Assembly: GCA_021234155.1 (NCBI GenBank)
Contig: JAJEKV010000060.1
Location: 2,836,451 to 2,900,450, forward strand
From: Isoetes taiwanensis
Lineage: Eukaryota; Streptophyta; Lycopodiopsida; Isoetales; Isoetaceae
Length of the DNA: 64,000 nucleotides
Direction of reading: 5' to 3'
Below the pieces are notes generated by a model. The model was not told where the DNA came from and did not search any database. It saw only the letters and a list, made by a program, of their open reading frames with translations. Of the stretch, positions 1-12,681 are shown piece by piece (positions within the stretch are counted from its first letter, which is position 1; every line of letters starts with the position of its first letter). The position numbers and the translations under genes are program-made.

Positions 1-57
1 ATCATTATCCACTACATTCAATTCCTTCACCATCCACTGTTTGTTGTCTTTCTTCCA

Positions 58-185
58 TTGTTGTTCCATTCCATTCCATTCTTCCATTCCTTTCCTTGTT
101 GTCTTTCCATTTGTCCATCTTTCCATTCCATCCCTTCTGATTCTTTATTCCTTCCATTCCTTCCATTTTATTCCCTTCCTTCTTC
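58..185. repeat. TTCC/ATTCC low-complexity tract
   Basis: Interrupted runs of TTCC, ATTCC and CTTTCC fill this stretch. The open frames here (115 aa on +, 64 aa on -) are products of the repeat and not genes. The motif resembles the microsatellite tails of the LINE copies near 28.96 kb and 56.58 kb, so it could be the end of an element whose body lies left of the window. That link is inference. Confidence 0.75.
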
Positions 186-273
186 ATTTCGTGGCCCATT
201 TAAGGCTTCTCGTTATCTGATTCCTTTCATTTTTATTCCATTCATTCCAACTCAGGAGTTTCCTTGGCGGCTT

Positions 274-278
<5 letters not shown>

Positions 279-316
<38 letters not shown>
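279..316. repeat. (CT)n microsatellite
   Basis: About 19 uninterrupted CT dinucleotides. The overlapping 98-aa frame starting at 264 is driven by this run (Ser-Leu repeats) and is not a gene. Confidence 0.95.
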
Positions 317-318
<2 letters not shown>

Positions 319-3300
319 ATAGTTCTATTAAAAGAATTTTTCAGACTTTTCCTGTTCCATTCCAGAGTATTTTTGTATGTTTTCCCTCTTTTCTCCTTTG
401 TATAAATTTCTTATATGTATATTCTATTGGTTTAGAGATTCAGATCTTTGGGTTTGAATATTTAGAGTTGTGTTTGAGATTTTCTTCTTTTTGGCATGAT
501 CGTAGGGGGCTCTGGTGTTTGTTGGTTCCATGCCACTTTATTAAGCGCTTATTTGTTTAGCTATGAAGTTGCATTTTCTATTCTTGAACATAGGTGGCCA
601 GATGTACTTTCAGTCTTATAATTATGTGGATTTAGAATTTTCCTGTTTCGTTGGCTCCAACCATTAATTTGTGAAATTTCAGTTTATCCTATGGTCTTGC
701 TCCATTGTAAGTTTAGAGACGTTCTTTATTGAACATAGTTGACTTTTCACATGTTCAACAGCTTTAGTTTTATCATTGCCCGTTTCATAAGTTTTTTTTC
801 GCCAGTCATGGGATTCCACATGTTGAGGTTTATTGCACTCACGGTTCTTTGGCGGTCCTCGATCCCTCCTTCCTTCGCTGGTGTCGACTCTACTCAACAT
901 CTCCATGTTTCGTTCGATCTTTATCATCTGCCATTTTGCATTCCTATGTAAGTTTTCCTCTTTGCCTTAATATCTAGGTTTACTTAATTTGCATTCTTCC
1001 TTCTTGAAGTATACGTTTATTGTTTATTCTTTTGGATTCCATGATGAAGGTTTCCTTTGTTGGTTACCTCCCTCTAGATGTGGCCACGGAGTTCCCGGAA
1101 GGGATAATAGCCACATTCTTGAACTTGATCAGTAGCCCCGTCTGGACTTGGTCAGAGCATCTGTATTCAAATCGGTCAATATCGCAAGACCCCTTTCTTG
1201 ATTCATCGCCATTGGCGGCGTCCTTTTCTTTTCATTGTTTTGTTCTCTATTTCCTCCTTTTGGGATTCATTGGTGATCTTGGTCCGCCGCTGACGGATTT
1301 CGGTGTTTCGGCTCTTCTTCTTCTTCGGCAGCTTTTTCTCCCACGGTTCGCTCGCGGCTTCTTTGGTTCTGTTTATCCGCCTTGGTTTCACTAGCACTTG
1401 AACCGGACTCTTGGACCACAGTTCCCTTTCTTCCACCCTCATGGAGACCCACCCGCGTCCTCATCCCCGATTTCTTTGCTTTCCGCTTGCCTTCATTCGC
1501 CGGCCCGTCTGCTCCTTGGTATCTCCGTGACCTCTTTTGCCGTCCTCTCCTTCTCTCTTCGTCCTTTATCCTATCCGATTGCTTGGGTGGTGTTCCTCTT
1601 CTTCTCCTCCGTACATTGCTGCGATCCAACTCCACTTTTGGCGGTTCTAGCTATCTATTGAGGGTTTTGCCTTATGGCGGATCTTTTTTCTATTTGGGTA
1701 TGCTCATTACATATCTTTGTATTTTACATTTGGCTTTATCTGAATGGGATGCATATTCGTTTAGCCTTTGCATTGAGGGTACCGGGCTGTAGGTTTTATA
1801 TTGGATTATCTTTCATTTTATGTTTTCGTTATTTAGATATGGGATTGTCCTCGTTGTTTGTCCACAGAGTATTGTATTGGGCACATTCTAATTTATTGCA
1901 TAGTGTTGCTATTTAACTTTATCTGGATATGATGCATATTGCATTGCTTTACTTGTGAGATTACTGCGACATATTTTTTCCTTTTGCTCTTCTCTTTGCT
2001 CCCAGACATAAGTGTCTTACATTGTTATATACAAAGTACATTATATTGGGCACATTTAATAGGCTACTTTTAGTTTGTTTAGTGTTCTTGATGTTCTTTT
2101 ATGGTTTTATCTAGATATTCTGGCGTTTTTTATGGACCATTTTTTGTTTGGTCTTTGTTTTATTTCCATAGTAATGGGGACATTCATGTCTATTTATCAT
2201 CTTTAGTGATGTTGTGATAAATTGTTTAGCATTATTTTGCGAAATGCATATTCTTTTTACATGATTGTTAACTTTTTCCACCATGGTGATGCTATTCCCT
2301 GCGGGGATCTTTGTTTATTTCTACCTCCAAGGTGTGATATATTTCTTTTGCATTGCTGTTTTCCACGGATTGGGTGATGCATAGTATTTTACACCGGTTG
2401 GGTGATGCTATCTCCTGGGTGATCTTTGTTATTTCCCTTTCGAGATTGTATATATTTCTTTCTATTGTTTTCCCACTTTCGTTGGAGTCTTTGCTTGTTC
2501 TCCACCCTATTGGTGGGGTGATGCTCTTTTTACGCTTCGTGAGATTTTCTCGCCATTCACGGGTGTTTTGAGTTCTTTGTGTTGCTTGCCGGTTTTCACG
2601 CCCTCGGCTTATAGTTAGGAAGTTAAAGGTGGTAGTAGGTTTGTGTCTCTTCACGAGGCCTTTCCAGAATAGCGCTCGATCCAGAGCCGCCGGATAGCCA
2701 TTACCAGGAGAAAGAATGACTACATTTGTTTCATACTGGCACGAGTTATCGAAGCGTCTTCTCTGGCTCTTCTTCTATTCGTTGCTTCCCTCCCTTCCCT
2801 TTATGCGTGAGGACATGAGTTGCTTTCTCTAGCTTCATTCCGGGTATTTTTGGGGGTTTTGTGTGTTTGCTTGGGCTTAAGCTCTCTTACGGGGATTTTG
2901 CTATATTTACGCTATTGTTCGCCATCAACTCATCTCTTTGTTTCCGGGCAACACATTCAAGGTTGTTGGCGACCATTTTCGTAGGGTTTTCTCGAAAACT
3001 GAAGAGCGGGTTTTTTATCCAGATGAAGTTGTCGCCATTACCGCCCTATATTGCAATGCACATTTCTTTTACGGGGTAGTCCGATGTTGTTCTATAATTG
3101 GCTGCCCTCTATTCTTCCCAAACATTGTATCTTGCTGCTTTGTGATGGATGACAAACCTATATCTATCGGTAGGTTTTGACCTCTTTAGAGTCCTTTCCC
3201 ACGAGAATTGTATACATTTATTAAAAATAGGCTCAATTTGAAAGCTATATAAATCAGCCAAATTCATTTAAAACCTAATTCGCATGATGTTCCTTTTCCT

Positions 3301-3400
3301 CCCTCTCTCCTTCTCTGCTACAAATGTATTCAATGTGTTCGGAGGTGACCTAGATGGACAGGGTTGACATCATGCTTCCCTCCATGGCAAATCATCCTAC
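317..3400. other. Pyrimidine-rich DNA, no gene recognised
   Basis: The + strand is strongly T- and C-rich. Open frames of 120-136 aa occur around 1.27-1.79 kb, but they are Leu/Ser/Phe-rich on + and Arg/Glu/Lys-rich on -, as expected from base composition alone. No domain, splice pattern or start context stands out. It could be a decayed LTR or UTR-like region, but nothing supports that choice over plain intergenic DNA. Confidence 0.5.
2285..2480. repeat. Degenerate tandem duplication (~115 bp unit)
   Basis: A segment beginning with GGTGATGCTAT, followed by GATCTTTGTT and ATATATTTCTTT and ending in GTTTTCCCAC-like sequence, appears twice in the same order (near 2285-2370 and 2400-2475). A further GGGTGATGC occurs between them. 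The copies differ at many positions, so the duplication is old. Confidence 0.5.
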
Positions 3401-4113
3401 ACAACTTGAAAAATCAGTGTCTTTCTTGCGGGAGGGATCTACTCTTGTTCTTGCCGGGCATCATCTGAGGTAGAGAGGTAAAATACATAGAGAAGAGACC
3501 ACTAACCACACATATCACATACCTTTCTCTGGCTTCTTTATACTGTGTCTGCCAAAATGGCTTATTACCAATAATAACTAGATGGTAGAAGAAAATGTAC
3601 AATCCGGAAAGTAATGTACGAAATCAATTCAAATGTGCCATGTATCATATTGCTGAGAACTATGTCTGATTTTATGTACCCACATCAAATGTAAAGCTTC
3701 CCTGAAAAAAGAATTCATAAATGCGTTCCATGTGGTACGTATTAGATATATTAGATATATGTATTTAGACCAAGTCTTAGAAAACTACTTGGAAAATTGT
3801 TGCATTAAAATGTATCATAGGAGCCAGGGCATATCCAAAATGTCCCCAATAGAGACCACATATTGCTAGAAAATACACTACAGGCGGAGTTACCTACCCA
3901 TCCTATTTTTCTTGGTATAAAAGTAACTCCTCAATATCGGCAACCTTTATTACATCATGCACATTAATAATATGCATGTACTAACGATGTTTACACCGGC
4001 CTAGAAAACAAAAGCTTGATCAACCCTACAAATCTTCACTTCAGTTAAAACCCAAATGTAATTAATAATACTCTGAACAATTAATGCACAACCCAATGCA
4101 CAACTAGCTTCGA

Positions 4114-4419
4114 TCATCTACCAATCTTACACTTTTGAACTAATAAAGAAAGGGCAGAAGAAATGGAGTTAATAAGCATGCTTACCTTTTCCAAGTGGCT
4201 ACAATGCACGAGGTGATTCACATCCCGTAATGCGGCTGATGCATTGTGATTGTTCCTTTTGCTAGCAAGATAGGAGATACATAATGGCTGATGGGATATA
4301 CGCAGATGCCCAATACTGCTTGAGGAGGAACCAAAAACCACACTCATGAATTTGTGCGGTGAAATCAGCATTTGGCTACTCACATGGCCCGAAACCAAAG
4401 AAAGGGAGGAGGCTGCCAA
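4114..4419 (-). CDS. Possible first exon of a plastid- or mitochondrion-targeted protein
   Basis: The 101-aa minus-strand frame starts MAASSLSLVSGHVSSQ and is rich in Ser, Ala and basic residues with few acids for its first ~50 residues. That is how plant organelle transit peptides look. An AAG/GTAAGC match to a splice donor lies near residue 76 (about 4190), so the real coding part may stop there and the rest be intron. I recognise no downstream domain, and no clear second exon was found toward 3.4 kb. It may equally be a chance open frame. Confidence 0.25.
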   Translation of the reverse strand: MAASSLSLVSGHVSSQMLISPHKFMSVVFGSSSSSIGHLRISHQPLCISYLASKRNNHNASAALRDVNHLVHCSHLEKVSMLINSISSALSLLVQKCKIGR

Positions 4420-5860
4420 GCTAAGGTAGAGATGATCACAGAACTCCTCAACTCAAAATCTTGTGCCCCCCCTCCTCAATTGCTTTCTTTTTTTTGAGAC
4501 CAGCAAATTGGGTTAAAGATCTGAAGTTGCCTCCTTTCAGTGCTTTTGGCACCCTTCCTTGCTAAGCTCGGCTGGTCCGCCCGGCACTCTTCCAACATTT
4601 GATACTCACCGGCTGTTTGTATTGCTCAAACTATTGCGCCTCAATTAACTTTCATCCATGCCGGCGTTTGATGCGCCGGCACCGACGTGGATTCGAAATG
4701 ATGATGCCAGGCCTCATGGACTAAGCTTAGAATCCCATCTGCCGCCACCACGCTGCATGGCTTCAAAGTGCTCCATCTGCGCAGTTCTTTCGTCTCTGCG
4801 CCAGATTGCATCTCCGCCACATATGTTTCGCCCCAAAAGGATCATCTCAGAAATGTTCATCCGGATCCTCGCTAACGGTATCATAGGACTTGTATTTGCC
4901 GGCATTTCTTTCGACCGGCGATTAAAACCTCAGTTCTTTATTGCTTTTAGGCTGTGGCTATTTTAACATCATCCCAATCAATTGATTCACCTTTGCAATT
5001 AAAATAAATGCTCTAACCATCGGAGACATAGTGATTAATACGTAACCTAAGATACAGAAATGACCACTTAGGTAAAAGCGTGCCCTTCGCGAACTCATCC
5101 TTGCGGTACAGTGGAGTTCATGATACCCAAACATCACTTTAAGGTTGTACTCGCATTTTCCTTGAATTTCATGTCGCCCGGTCATAAATCGTATGTCATT
5201 TCCGGTTCTCCTTCGCCGGACTTCCCGGAACTTCAAATAATACTGCTTTGGAAACCACAGGATTTTCGGACGTCTGAGGCGACCTCTTCTTTGGTGTCTT
5301 TGCCATTTGTCTATCACGTGTGAAATATCATTATTCTCAAAGGTGCAACGTTTGAGCGCGTACGCTCAAAAGCTCCAAGTAACAAATTCAGAAAGAAGAA
5401 AACTAGGGGAAGAAGGCAATTTATGCGTTGATTGTTGAGAATGGCCAGCGACCGAGACGATGGCTGGTAAGCTTACAAGAATCAGGAGTGGGATAAAGGG
5501 TGGCAGAGATCAAAGGACAAAGCGAAAGTGGGGAAGAAAAGAATTGGAGGAATTTTCCATTACCTATTTTGATCGAAAAAAAACGAAATTCACGATGGTA
5601 TTATACATTTCTAAAATGTATATGTATTAAAATATTAATATTTTATCACTGTTGCTTTTTACATCAGTAGCTTCCCAATGCTCTTCACCTCATCATTTCG
5701 TTATCATCCTCAGCATCTTCCAATATCCACATGCTCATTGGTGATCCCTCTTCCTCTAGAGACTGACCTTTCTTGAACATTATCTACCTCGTTGACATTT
5801 CCTCCTCTTCCTTTTCCTCCTCATTGTACCCACATAATTATTAAAACTTTGCATTTTAGT
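4420..5860. other. No gene recognised
   Basis: Open frames on both strands (102 aa + at 4658; 119 aa - at 4958-5317) lack recognisable domains. A short T-run occurs near 4488. Nothing else stands out. Confidence 0.4.
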
Positions 5861-5869
5861 TGGGTTCCA

Positions 5870-7200
5870 CATTGTCTTGGTCATCAAGCCTGAGTTTGAA
5901 CCCCAACAAATACAAGATCATTTTAATTTTTTGTACTCAGAGCTTCCTTTTCTTATTGTGGATGTGACCAAATCTACTAAATATCTGTTTCAATAGGGAG
6001 GATGCATTGACTCAATATTAGTTATTAGTGTTTTGCAACTATAGGAGGCGGACCCAACAATTTTCCCTACATTCCATTTGGATCCAATTTCTTTCATATG
6101 GCTATTGCATCAAAGAGACACAAAAAGACCCTTCACAAATTTTTTGTAAATGCATTAATTAAGCTCACGACATTAGATCTTTTCTCTATCTCGGAGTTAT
6201 CAACTGAATAGAGTTCATCCATCATAGGCCTCCTTATCTTTTTTTTCTTGATTGAGCCATGACTTCGGATCTAAGCCCGCAAAAACTGACACATTGCAAA
6301 TGAGTGATAGGAAGTCCACGGATGAGCAAATTTCTTTGACATCATCAAGCACGGAGTCATCTGCAATGCCGACTAAATTACTCCACCACTCAGTCAGACC
6401 AAAACTTTGCCAATGCAAGGCTGCGAGTACATCTACAAGCCGCGTATTGTCTGCCCGATCTTACCAAGATCTCAAGATCTTTCCAAAATGCTCCCATCAA
6501 AAGCAATGGCAATAGCATCTTTATAGAAAATTCTTAATCAATCAGCACTCACATAAAAATAGATTAATGCTTAAATATTAAGTATAAGAATGGAAAACAT
6601 ACCTGTATCAAACTTTGGCACCTACAAACAGAGCAAACTTGGGTCGGTGAAGGTGACCGTCGAGTCTTTGCCTCCACAAGACGTTCCATTATCAAAATTA
6701 TATGCAAATCTTGTCTCACAATACTTAAAGGTCCTTTTAGCGCTTGGTTCATGGAAACATAGTCAAAACCTTTGAATGTGAATTTTACAAGGGTCACGAA
6801 CTTTCTGGATTTTCTCCTACCCAATGGGGGCACATAATCTAATTTTTTCAATGTCCTTCATGTATCATTTTATAAATATAGACAATGCATGGACTAAAAG
6901 CAATGGATAGGTCTCAAAAGCATCCTACCCGTGAGATCTTGTGTTTCTCCACTCTGCTACAAAGCTGAATTACATGATGGGTCCCTAAATTCGCGGCTTT
7001 CTTCGGATAATGATCAAATCTTACATGCCTAATGATGTATCAAAAGGATTTTAAAATAAACTTTCCGTGAGTATCACGACAATGCTTTGTATGCATCTTG
7101 ACCTTCCATTAGATCCATCCGTAAGGTGGCAACATATCTTTTCACGACATTCACGAGCACTTCTTTAACATCTGCCTCCATTTGCTCTTTCTCACTTTAG
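5870..7200 (-). pseudogene. Decayed hAT-family transposase, C-terminal part
   Basis: Reading the minus strand at about 6110-5880 gives, through several stops and frameshifts, an ILSQ segment, then FGHIHNKKRK, then ALSTKN and NDLVFV. This order matches the hAT dimerisation region, in which a basic KKRxRL-type stretch precedes NDLVxVxYNLRL. Further upstream, near 7190-7090, a frame with VKEVLVNVVKRYV could be the helical part before it, but that is weaker. No intact frame exceeds ~95 aa. No terminal repeats or target duplication were found. The BED-finger fragment at 14.0-14.3 kb on the same strand could be the N-terminus of the same element. Confidence 0.42.
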
Positions 7201-7605
7201 AATGAAACACGTTCTTTTGTTTTGCGATTTGGGACTCTGTAACAGTCCATATACAATAGCTTGATTTAAAGCATCACGAAAATAAGGGCATTCAACAATC
7301 GAAAATTATGGTTAATGTACCGTACTTTATAAATAGCATGTAGCCGTTTGGTTTTATCAGGGTACATTGCAATGTCTTGTTGCCTCATTTTTTCATTGGT
7401 AGTTGGGTGGGGCATACTTGTTGCTGGTCTCTTGAAGTAAGAATGCAGGATCATGGCCCATTTCAGCGGAATAAAATTAGTGTTGAGGATTCACCTAAGG
7501 TTTTGCTTCCTTGATGCAAGCGATCCATCTATGCATGAGATGGATGGCTTTCATCGTCTTCCTTGCCTTAGTTGCAAAAACTAGTCATTAAACTTCCAAT
7601 CACCT

Positions 7606-10443
7606 CTAGTAATGCTGTACAAACTCACATTCGCGTTTACAATGTACCCAGATATCTACGTTGATGCAAAACTTTGTCTCCTCTAGGCGATAAATACAAA
7701 GAAAACTCACGGAATAGCTTATATGCATTCGTGGAACTAGAGAGGCTTCTGAGTTCTTGAATCTGAGAAATCCATAAGCGGCCTTCCATTTCCAAATCAT
7801 AAACCAACCATGCCTTACACGGATGGAAAGCACTTCTTAGGAGAGGACCATGAAGCTGGAAACACGCGGAAGAAGTATCGCCACGGCTGCCATCGATCCG
7901 GGCAATGCCGACCCAATCCATGCGGCTTGCTAAAATGGGCACAAGACTGAACAATGCCAATGGACTCACCGATGAAACCCTGACAGAACACTTCCATTTA
8001 GCTTAAATCATGCTGCAGAACATTTACCTCGTTTTGCTGCCACAAAGACCCTAACCTTGCCGGTGGGGAAGAGAGTTCAAAGGCCATGTCGAGGCGGGCT
8101 ATAGAACCACGAAGCTTGGTGCCCACTTGTGGAAAAGGAGTAAGTATCATAAATAACCAACGTCAGGTAACAGAGCAGACAAAAGCAGCTCATGAGGCCA
8201 GATGAACCTTCCCGTCGAAGACCACCCCTCTCCTGGAGGAGAAGCGAGATATCTTGTTCAGGTCTGAGGAGGCCACTAGCTGCGAGATAGCTCGATCCAT
8301 TGCTCTTAAGCTGGCGGGCCTGAAAAAACTCCCAAGGAGCCGGTTAGCCATGCTAGCCACCAATCCTCTAAAGTGAGTATGACACAGGTGTGAGGCACGA
8401 GTCGTGGCCCCAGCGACCAAGGCAAGAGTATGTTGGAGGCTGAGAGAACCCACAAAAAGCGGAGAAGTGTGATGAGAAATCTGATGCATAGTCTATCACG
8501 GAAAAGCACCGCACATGCTCTGGAGGCCACATACACCCCTTGAGAAAAGGTGGCCCAGCGTGTGGGAGCGGCCTCGGATGTAAAGCAAGGCTCCGGCGCT
8601 TCACGGGGACATATGGCTGAAAAGCCACAATTCGAGGTTGTAAAGCAATCGCGCACACAGGAGAACACCTCTTCATAGAGAATACTCCAAACAAACTTGA
8701 AGACTAATACCTTAGAATGCAAAAGCCAAATCTGATTTGTCAAACCCCCATCCTCTCGGTGAGCACTTCCACCATGCTACTTTGCCCACTTGTATGCAGG
8801 CCCTCCTAAGCAAAGTTTTTGGTGATTCTATCAATTCACGAACCTTGCATTACGGGCTAACATAGCAGGACTCTTGTCGTGGAGTTGCTACAAACGCCTT
8901 CTGATAATCACCTTCGCCGACAACTTTACCCTTCCACCAATTCGGACACGTAGTCACCGCAAAATCTCATCCAGGGGCGCTTGGCCTATGAGATCTTACT
9001 TTAAAAGGAATGCCCGGTCGATACATGCATTCAGGAGTACCTTCAAGGAAGAGAAACAAACAAGGTGGGCGAGCGTCTCCAAAACCTGAGGCCGAACCTT
9101 TCCCCAATTAAAGAGACAACCCGGTAAGAAAAATATATCCGGCCGACCCTTAGCATTCATGGGGTAACAACCTGCTGCCACAAGAGGAAAGTGTCATCAC
9201 ATAAGCCCGATTACAAATCTGTTGGTAGCGGTGCATCGAAAGACCACCTATCGCTCCCCTCTGCGGTCAAGAGCAATTGTGATAATGCCTTAATCTTTTC
9301 ATAGGTAAACAAAATGGGGCGAAGGGCAGCCACGGCGAACTCCTCTTCATTAGGCGGGAGGGCTCACGGCACCTGGTGGCTCGTCTTTGACGATCTTGAA
9401 GCTTCATAAGCTGTGCGTAAGCTGGACCCACAGCCCAAAGCGGAGCACACTAGACAAAAGCTCTCGGCCTTGACATATGCCTTACATAAAATCGAGCTTA
9501 AGATAAACAACTCCCTAAAAGGTTTTCTGGCCAATACAAGCCCTGTATTTTGCGGCAATGTTTAGTTAGATGTTTCTTCACAGGATGAACAGATGCGGCC
9601 TTGTTAATAGAGGATGCTAGAACCCGGTTTAAGCTTTTACGCCCAAAGCTTTTGCAATAATCTTATACGAGAGGAGAGCAAAGAAATAGGCCTCAATCAT
9701 TGATCATGGATGGGTTTGTTTTACCTTAGGGATGGGAAATCACGGTAGGTGTTAAGAATTCTATCCATTTCATGAGGCGCCAACAAGTCAAGATAGACGA
9801 TACTGCGACTCTTCAGCCCATTCCCAATAAGTTTGAAAGCATTCCACGGGCACACCATCCGCCCCGAGGGACACTTATTCTTAGCCATGCACATACATGC
9901 ACCCTCAAAATCTTCCTTGGAGAGTTCTGTTCTAAACTATCGGCCCGATGGTGCAAGATAGATGGCTTAACAATGACCAAAACCAAATCTGTATTTCTTG
10001 CTTTCGTATGGAAATGGCCCTTAGCAAAGAACATTGAAAATGGCCGTGCACATACCTCGGAGATCGGCGGGATCCTCCAATTTCGACCATCGACAAAGTA
10101 AGGGATGCCATTGATGCGCATCTTTATTTGCCTTCTTTGCCCTAAAAGAAACCCGAAGAGCAAAATCGTCCTTGTTTTCGATCAAGTAAGTCGGACTTCA
10201 CAGAGCTTTCTTAACTTTGACTGCTCTAGAGATATGATCTGCTGCGGTAGGGCATTCTCAGGATGCCATCATAAGGGTTGTGCGAATCTGCTCCAACTCT
10301 TTATAGAGTAAGTGGACTTCACAGCGTAAGCTCATGGTGAACTCATTTTGCCTACCAAAAGCCATAGCAAAACATTTAACCCTAGCCAATCTTTTGCCAC
10401 CATGCACCGCCATTCCACTTAGAGAGGGAAGGTATTGAGCCAC
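7606..10443 (-). pseudogene. LINE ORF2 reverse-transcriptase and C-terminal region, badly decayed
   Basis: Downstream of the endonuclease the same strand gives short frames. The piece at 10163-9813 contains KMRINGIPYFVDG, like the linker before RT, and a shifted frame has a stretch resembling the RT start (PxGxDGxPxExF). Frames at 8743-8190 include SMANRLLGSFFRPASL, like post-RT sequence of plant LINEs. I could not find a clean catalytic A/VDD motif or a C-terminal zinc finger. Assignment rests mainly on position after the endonuclease. Confidence 0.45.
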
Positions 10444-10639
10444 AAGTCAGATAATGAGGCGAAGACTTCATCTGTCAAGAAGCGGGTGTTGAGGAAGAAA
10501 CTTGCATTGCGGAGGGTTTGGGGGTAGAAGTATTACGGCTACACAACAATTGAGGATAATGATCTGAAATGGAGGTGGAAAGAATGTTGCTCCTATCTGA
10601 GAGAGGGTACTTCATCCAATGTGCGAGGGAGGCATAACA

Positions 10640-11250
10640 TCTATCATGCATGGCATAGGCCGCCCACCCGATCGCCTATTGCACCATGTGAAAGACAAAT
10701 CTCTTTCCACCTCTACCATAGCCAAATCCTGCAACAATCTAGACCATTGATCCCTCTCAAAACCACACAATCATTGCACGGGGGCGGGCGATCCTCTGCT
10801 GCTCTACCATATTAAAGTCTCCTAGTAGCAACCCGGGCTACTTGCAAACCACCAAGATTCCTTATCTTGTTTCTTATTGTGGCCCATGGAGCACCTCTGC
10901 GAGATGGTTGGTTTGAGGCATAGACATTCACAATCCCCATTCTGTCCTCCCTCAAGCCACTTAATAATTGCCCAAGCGACCATACTTATCTGCATTGCGA
11001 GATGCGTAACATTAACATTCATTTTTCAAGCAATAAGAGTACCCCCACTAGACCGCCCCGAGGAAGAGGCAATGGATGCAAAATGTCTTCCAACCATATC
11101 CATCAATTGTGTCATATCTCCCCTGTGGCACTTATGCTCTGAATACAAACAATATCGGGGATGAAGGCGTGGCGTCAAAGCAATCTCTAGCCCTCTTACT
11201 ATTAGAGGACTACACCCCCTCACATTCCAATTGAGAATTGTCCTATTCAT
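10640..11250 (-). pseudogene. LINE ORF2 endonuclease domain
   Basis: The minus frame opens MNRTILNWNVRGCSP, the start typical of LINE apurinic/apyrimidinic-type endonucleases (N-W-N-V/C-R-G). SSGGTLIA near 11030 corresponds to the family's SGGT/GGV stretch. LLGDFN, with its catalytic Asp, lies at 10811-10828, followed by SFTWCNRRSGG, matching the usual FTWxN. The second catalytic motif (ETK/ETW) has become SEHK. At least two frameshifts and several stops separate these parts, so no active enzyme is made. Confidence 0.75.
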
Positions 11251-11599
11251 CCCACAATAGTCTTGTTCTTCCTCTCGATGGGTGAAACCTGCGTGCCTTC
11301 TAGAACCAATGGATTGACCTTCGAGATGCGGTCTACCTCATCAGCCCAACTCTCCAACCGAGAGCTCTGGTGAACAACTTGCCTAGCTTCTTGCATATGC
11401 TCATAGTCGGACGGAGGCCCCCCTTCAGTTGAGCCTGGCCCTCTGGTCCGGGCTCGAAGCCTACCGTCCCCAACACTACGACCATCTCTACCATTCTCAG
11501 AACCAAGACCTCCAAGCCTACGAGCATCATCACTATCCGGGGCTCGGTTTCTGCTGCTAGTACCCTCAAGAGGCGGTCATCCCGCCACCGCTACCCCCT

Positions 11600-11985
11600 T
11601 TGGAGCGGGCCTCCACTATGGCCACCCCCATTATTGCCTCGAACACTACCACCCCTAACATTGCCATTAGTGGGACGGTCACAGTTACCTCCGCCTGGGG
11701 TTCAGACAATATCATCCCGACTCTGCCATATGGAACTCTACCTGTGATATCTGGAACACTAACACCTCTCCACACGGGCCTTGGTCTGTCGCCTCCACCA
11801 ACAACAAGACCATCTGGGATTTGGCCTCCAACCGGGGTTCGATCACTACCACCCCCATGACCACTCGCACGATCACCTCTAGCTGGGGTTCGATCATTAC
11901 CACCCCATGACCACTCGCACGAACACCTATAGCTGGGGTTCGAGCACTACCACCCCCATGAGCATTATCACTATCAACCCTACCA
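11600..11985 (-). repeat. Gly/Arg/Asp-rich tandem repeats at the end of LINE ORF1
   Basis: Around 11832-11960 a unit of about 52 bp is repeated 2.5 times. On the minus strand each unit encodes ARGDRASGHGGGSDRTP or a close variant. Downstream (11.7-11.6 kb) another frame reads GGNCDRP then GNNGGGHSGGP. The composition is like RGG-type RNA-binding tails. One unit has lost a base, which shifts the frame. Confidence 0.6.
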
Positions 11986-12024
11986 GGAAGAACGATGGAA
12001 ACATGCGCTGAATCTCAGAACCAT

Positions 12025-12471
12025 TCAATAGCTGCAGTCGGAAATGAAAATGCCAAGAACCACTACGGACAGGTATAGAAGTGGGCGGAGAAGGAGAGGA
12101 AGCGAGCAAGGCAACACATATCCTAGGTGCGAACAATAGAATGAGCTAAGTGAACTCCAAGACCATTCACCATAGAAACCAAGAACTTCGGGAACCAACA
12201 TATCGGAGGCAAATCCATGATTTGAAACCAACATGGCTGGAGTATAGAACTGATATAGGACATATGCCTCACCTAAGCCATCAACCCCTCGACTAACCAA
12301 CTGTCGCACCGAGGACTCAGCCTCGAACATAATAAGGAAAAAATTACTAGGCAAGAATTTCAAAGACTGGTACCTGGACAAACCAATCCGCCTCGAATGT
12401 CGAGGAGAGCCATGAGCTAAAAACCGGCGCGTGTCCAAAACTATTCGGTGAAGTACCCTAATCTTTTGCAA
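12025..12471 (-). pseudogene. LINE ORF1, DUF4283-like part
   Basis: A 148-aa frame contains LKFLPSNFFLIMFEAESSV and then a Gly-rich turn. This resembles the RNA-binding-like DUF4283 domain of plant LINE and gag proteins, where the pattern G..FFLFxFxSEEDRxxV is usual. The following VLGFYGEW stretch sits where the family has PVWVxLPGLP. The frame does not continue cleanly from the preceding ORF1 piece or into the Gly-rich repeats. The protein would bind the element RNA; this copy is dead. Confidence 0.45.
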
Positions 12472-12681
12472 AGGAGACCAAATTCTCTATAGTGCGAACA
12501 TGCAGGGCATGGTCTCGCCTATCAAGGATCTCTTTGGGAAGCTTTGCTTTCGTAAGTCAACTGAATAATGATCATCCACAAACTTCATAGCCTCTTCCAC
12601 CCGAGCACTCCTATGGTCAAGCACCTTACTCTTAATCCGGTCACGAAAAGCACGGGCCGAGTGACTGACCGGTATCTTGTG

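Noticed and set aside
264-560. 98-aa frame with a Ser-Leu repeat
   Set aside because: Encoded by the CT microsatellite.
1267-1792. Arg/Glu-rich minus frame and Leu/Ser-rich plus frame of 120-136 aa as genes
   Set aside because: Both follow from pyrimidine-rich composition; no domain, no codon structure, mutually antisense.
2650-2700. Primer-binding-site-like CGATCCAGAGCC as the start of another LTR element
   Set aside because: Only partial match to the methionine tRNA site, and no LTR pair or coding sequence follows.
12025-12136. Separate small gene overlapping the LINE ORF1 region
   Set aside because: Same strand and position as LINE ORF1; frames are shadows of the repeats.
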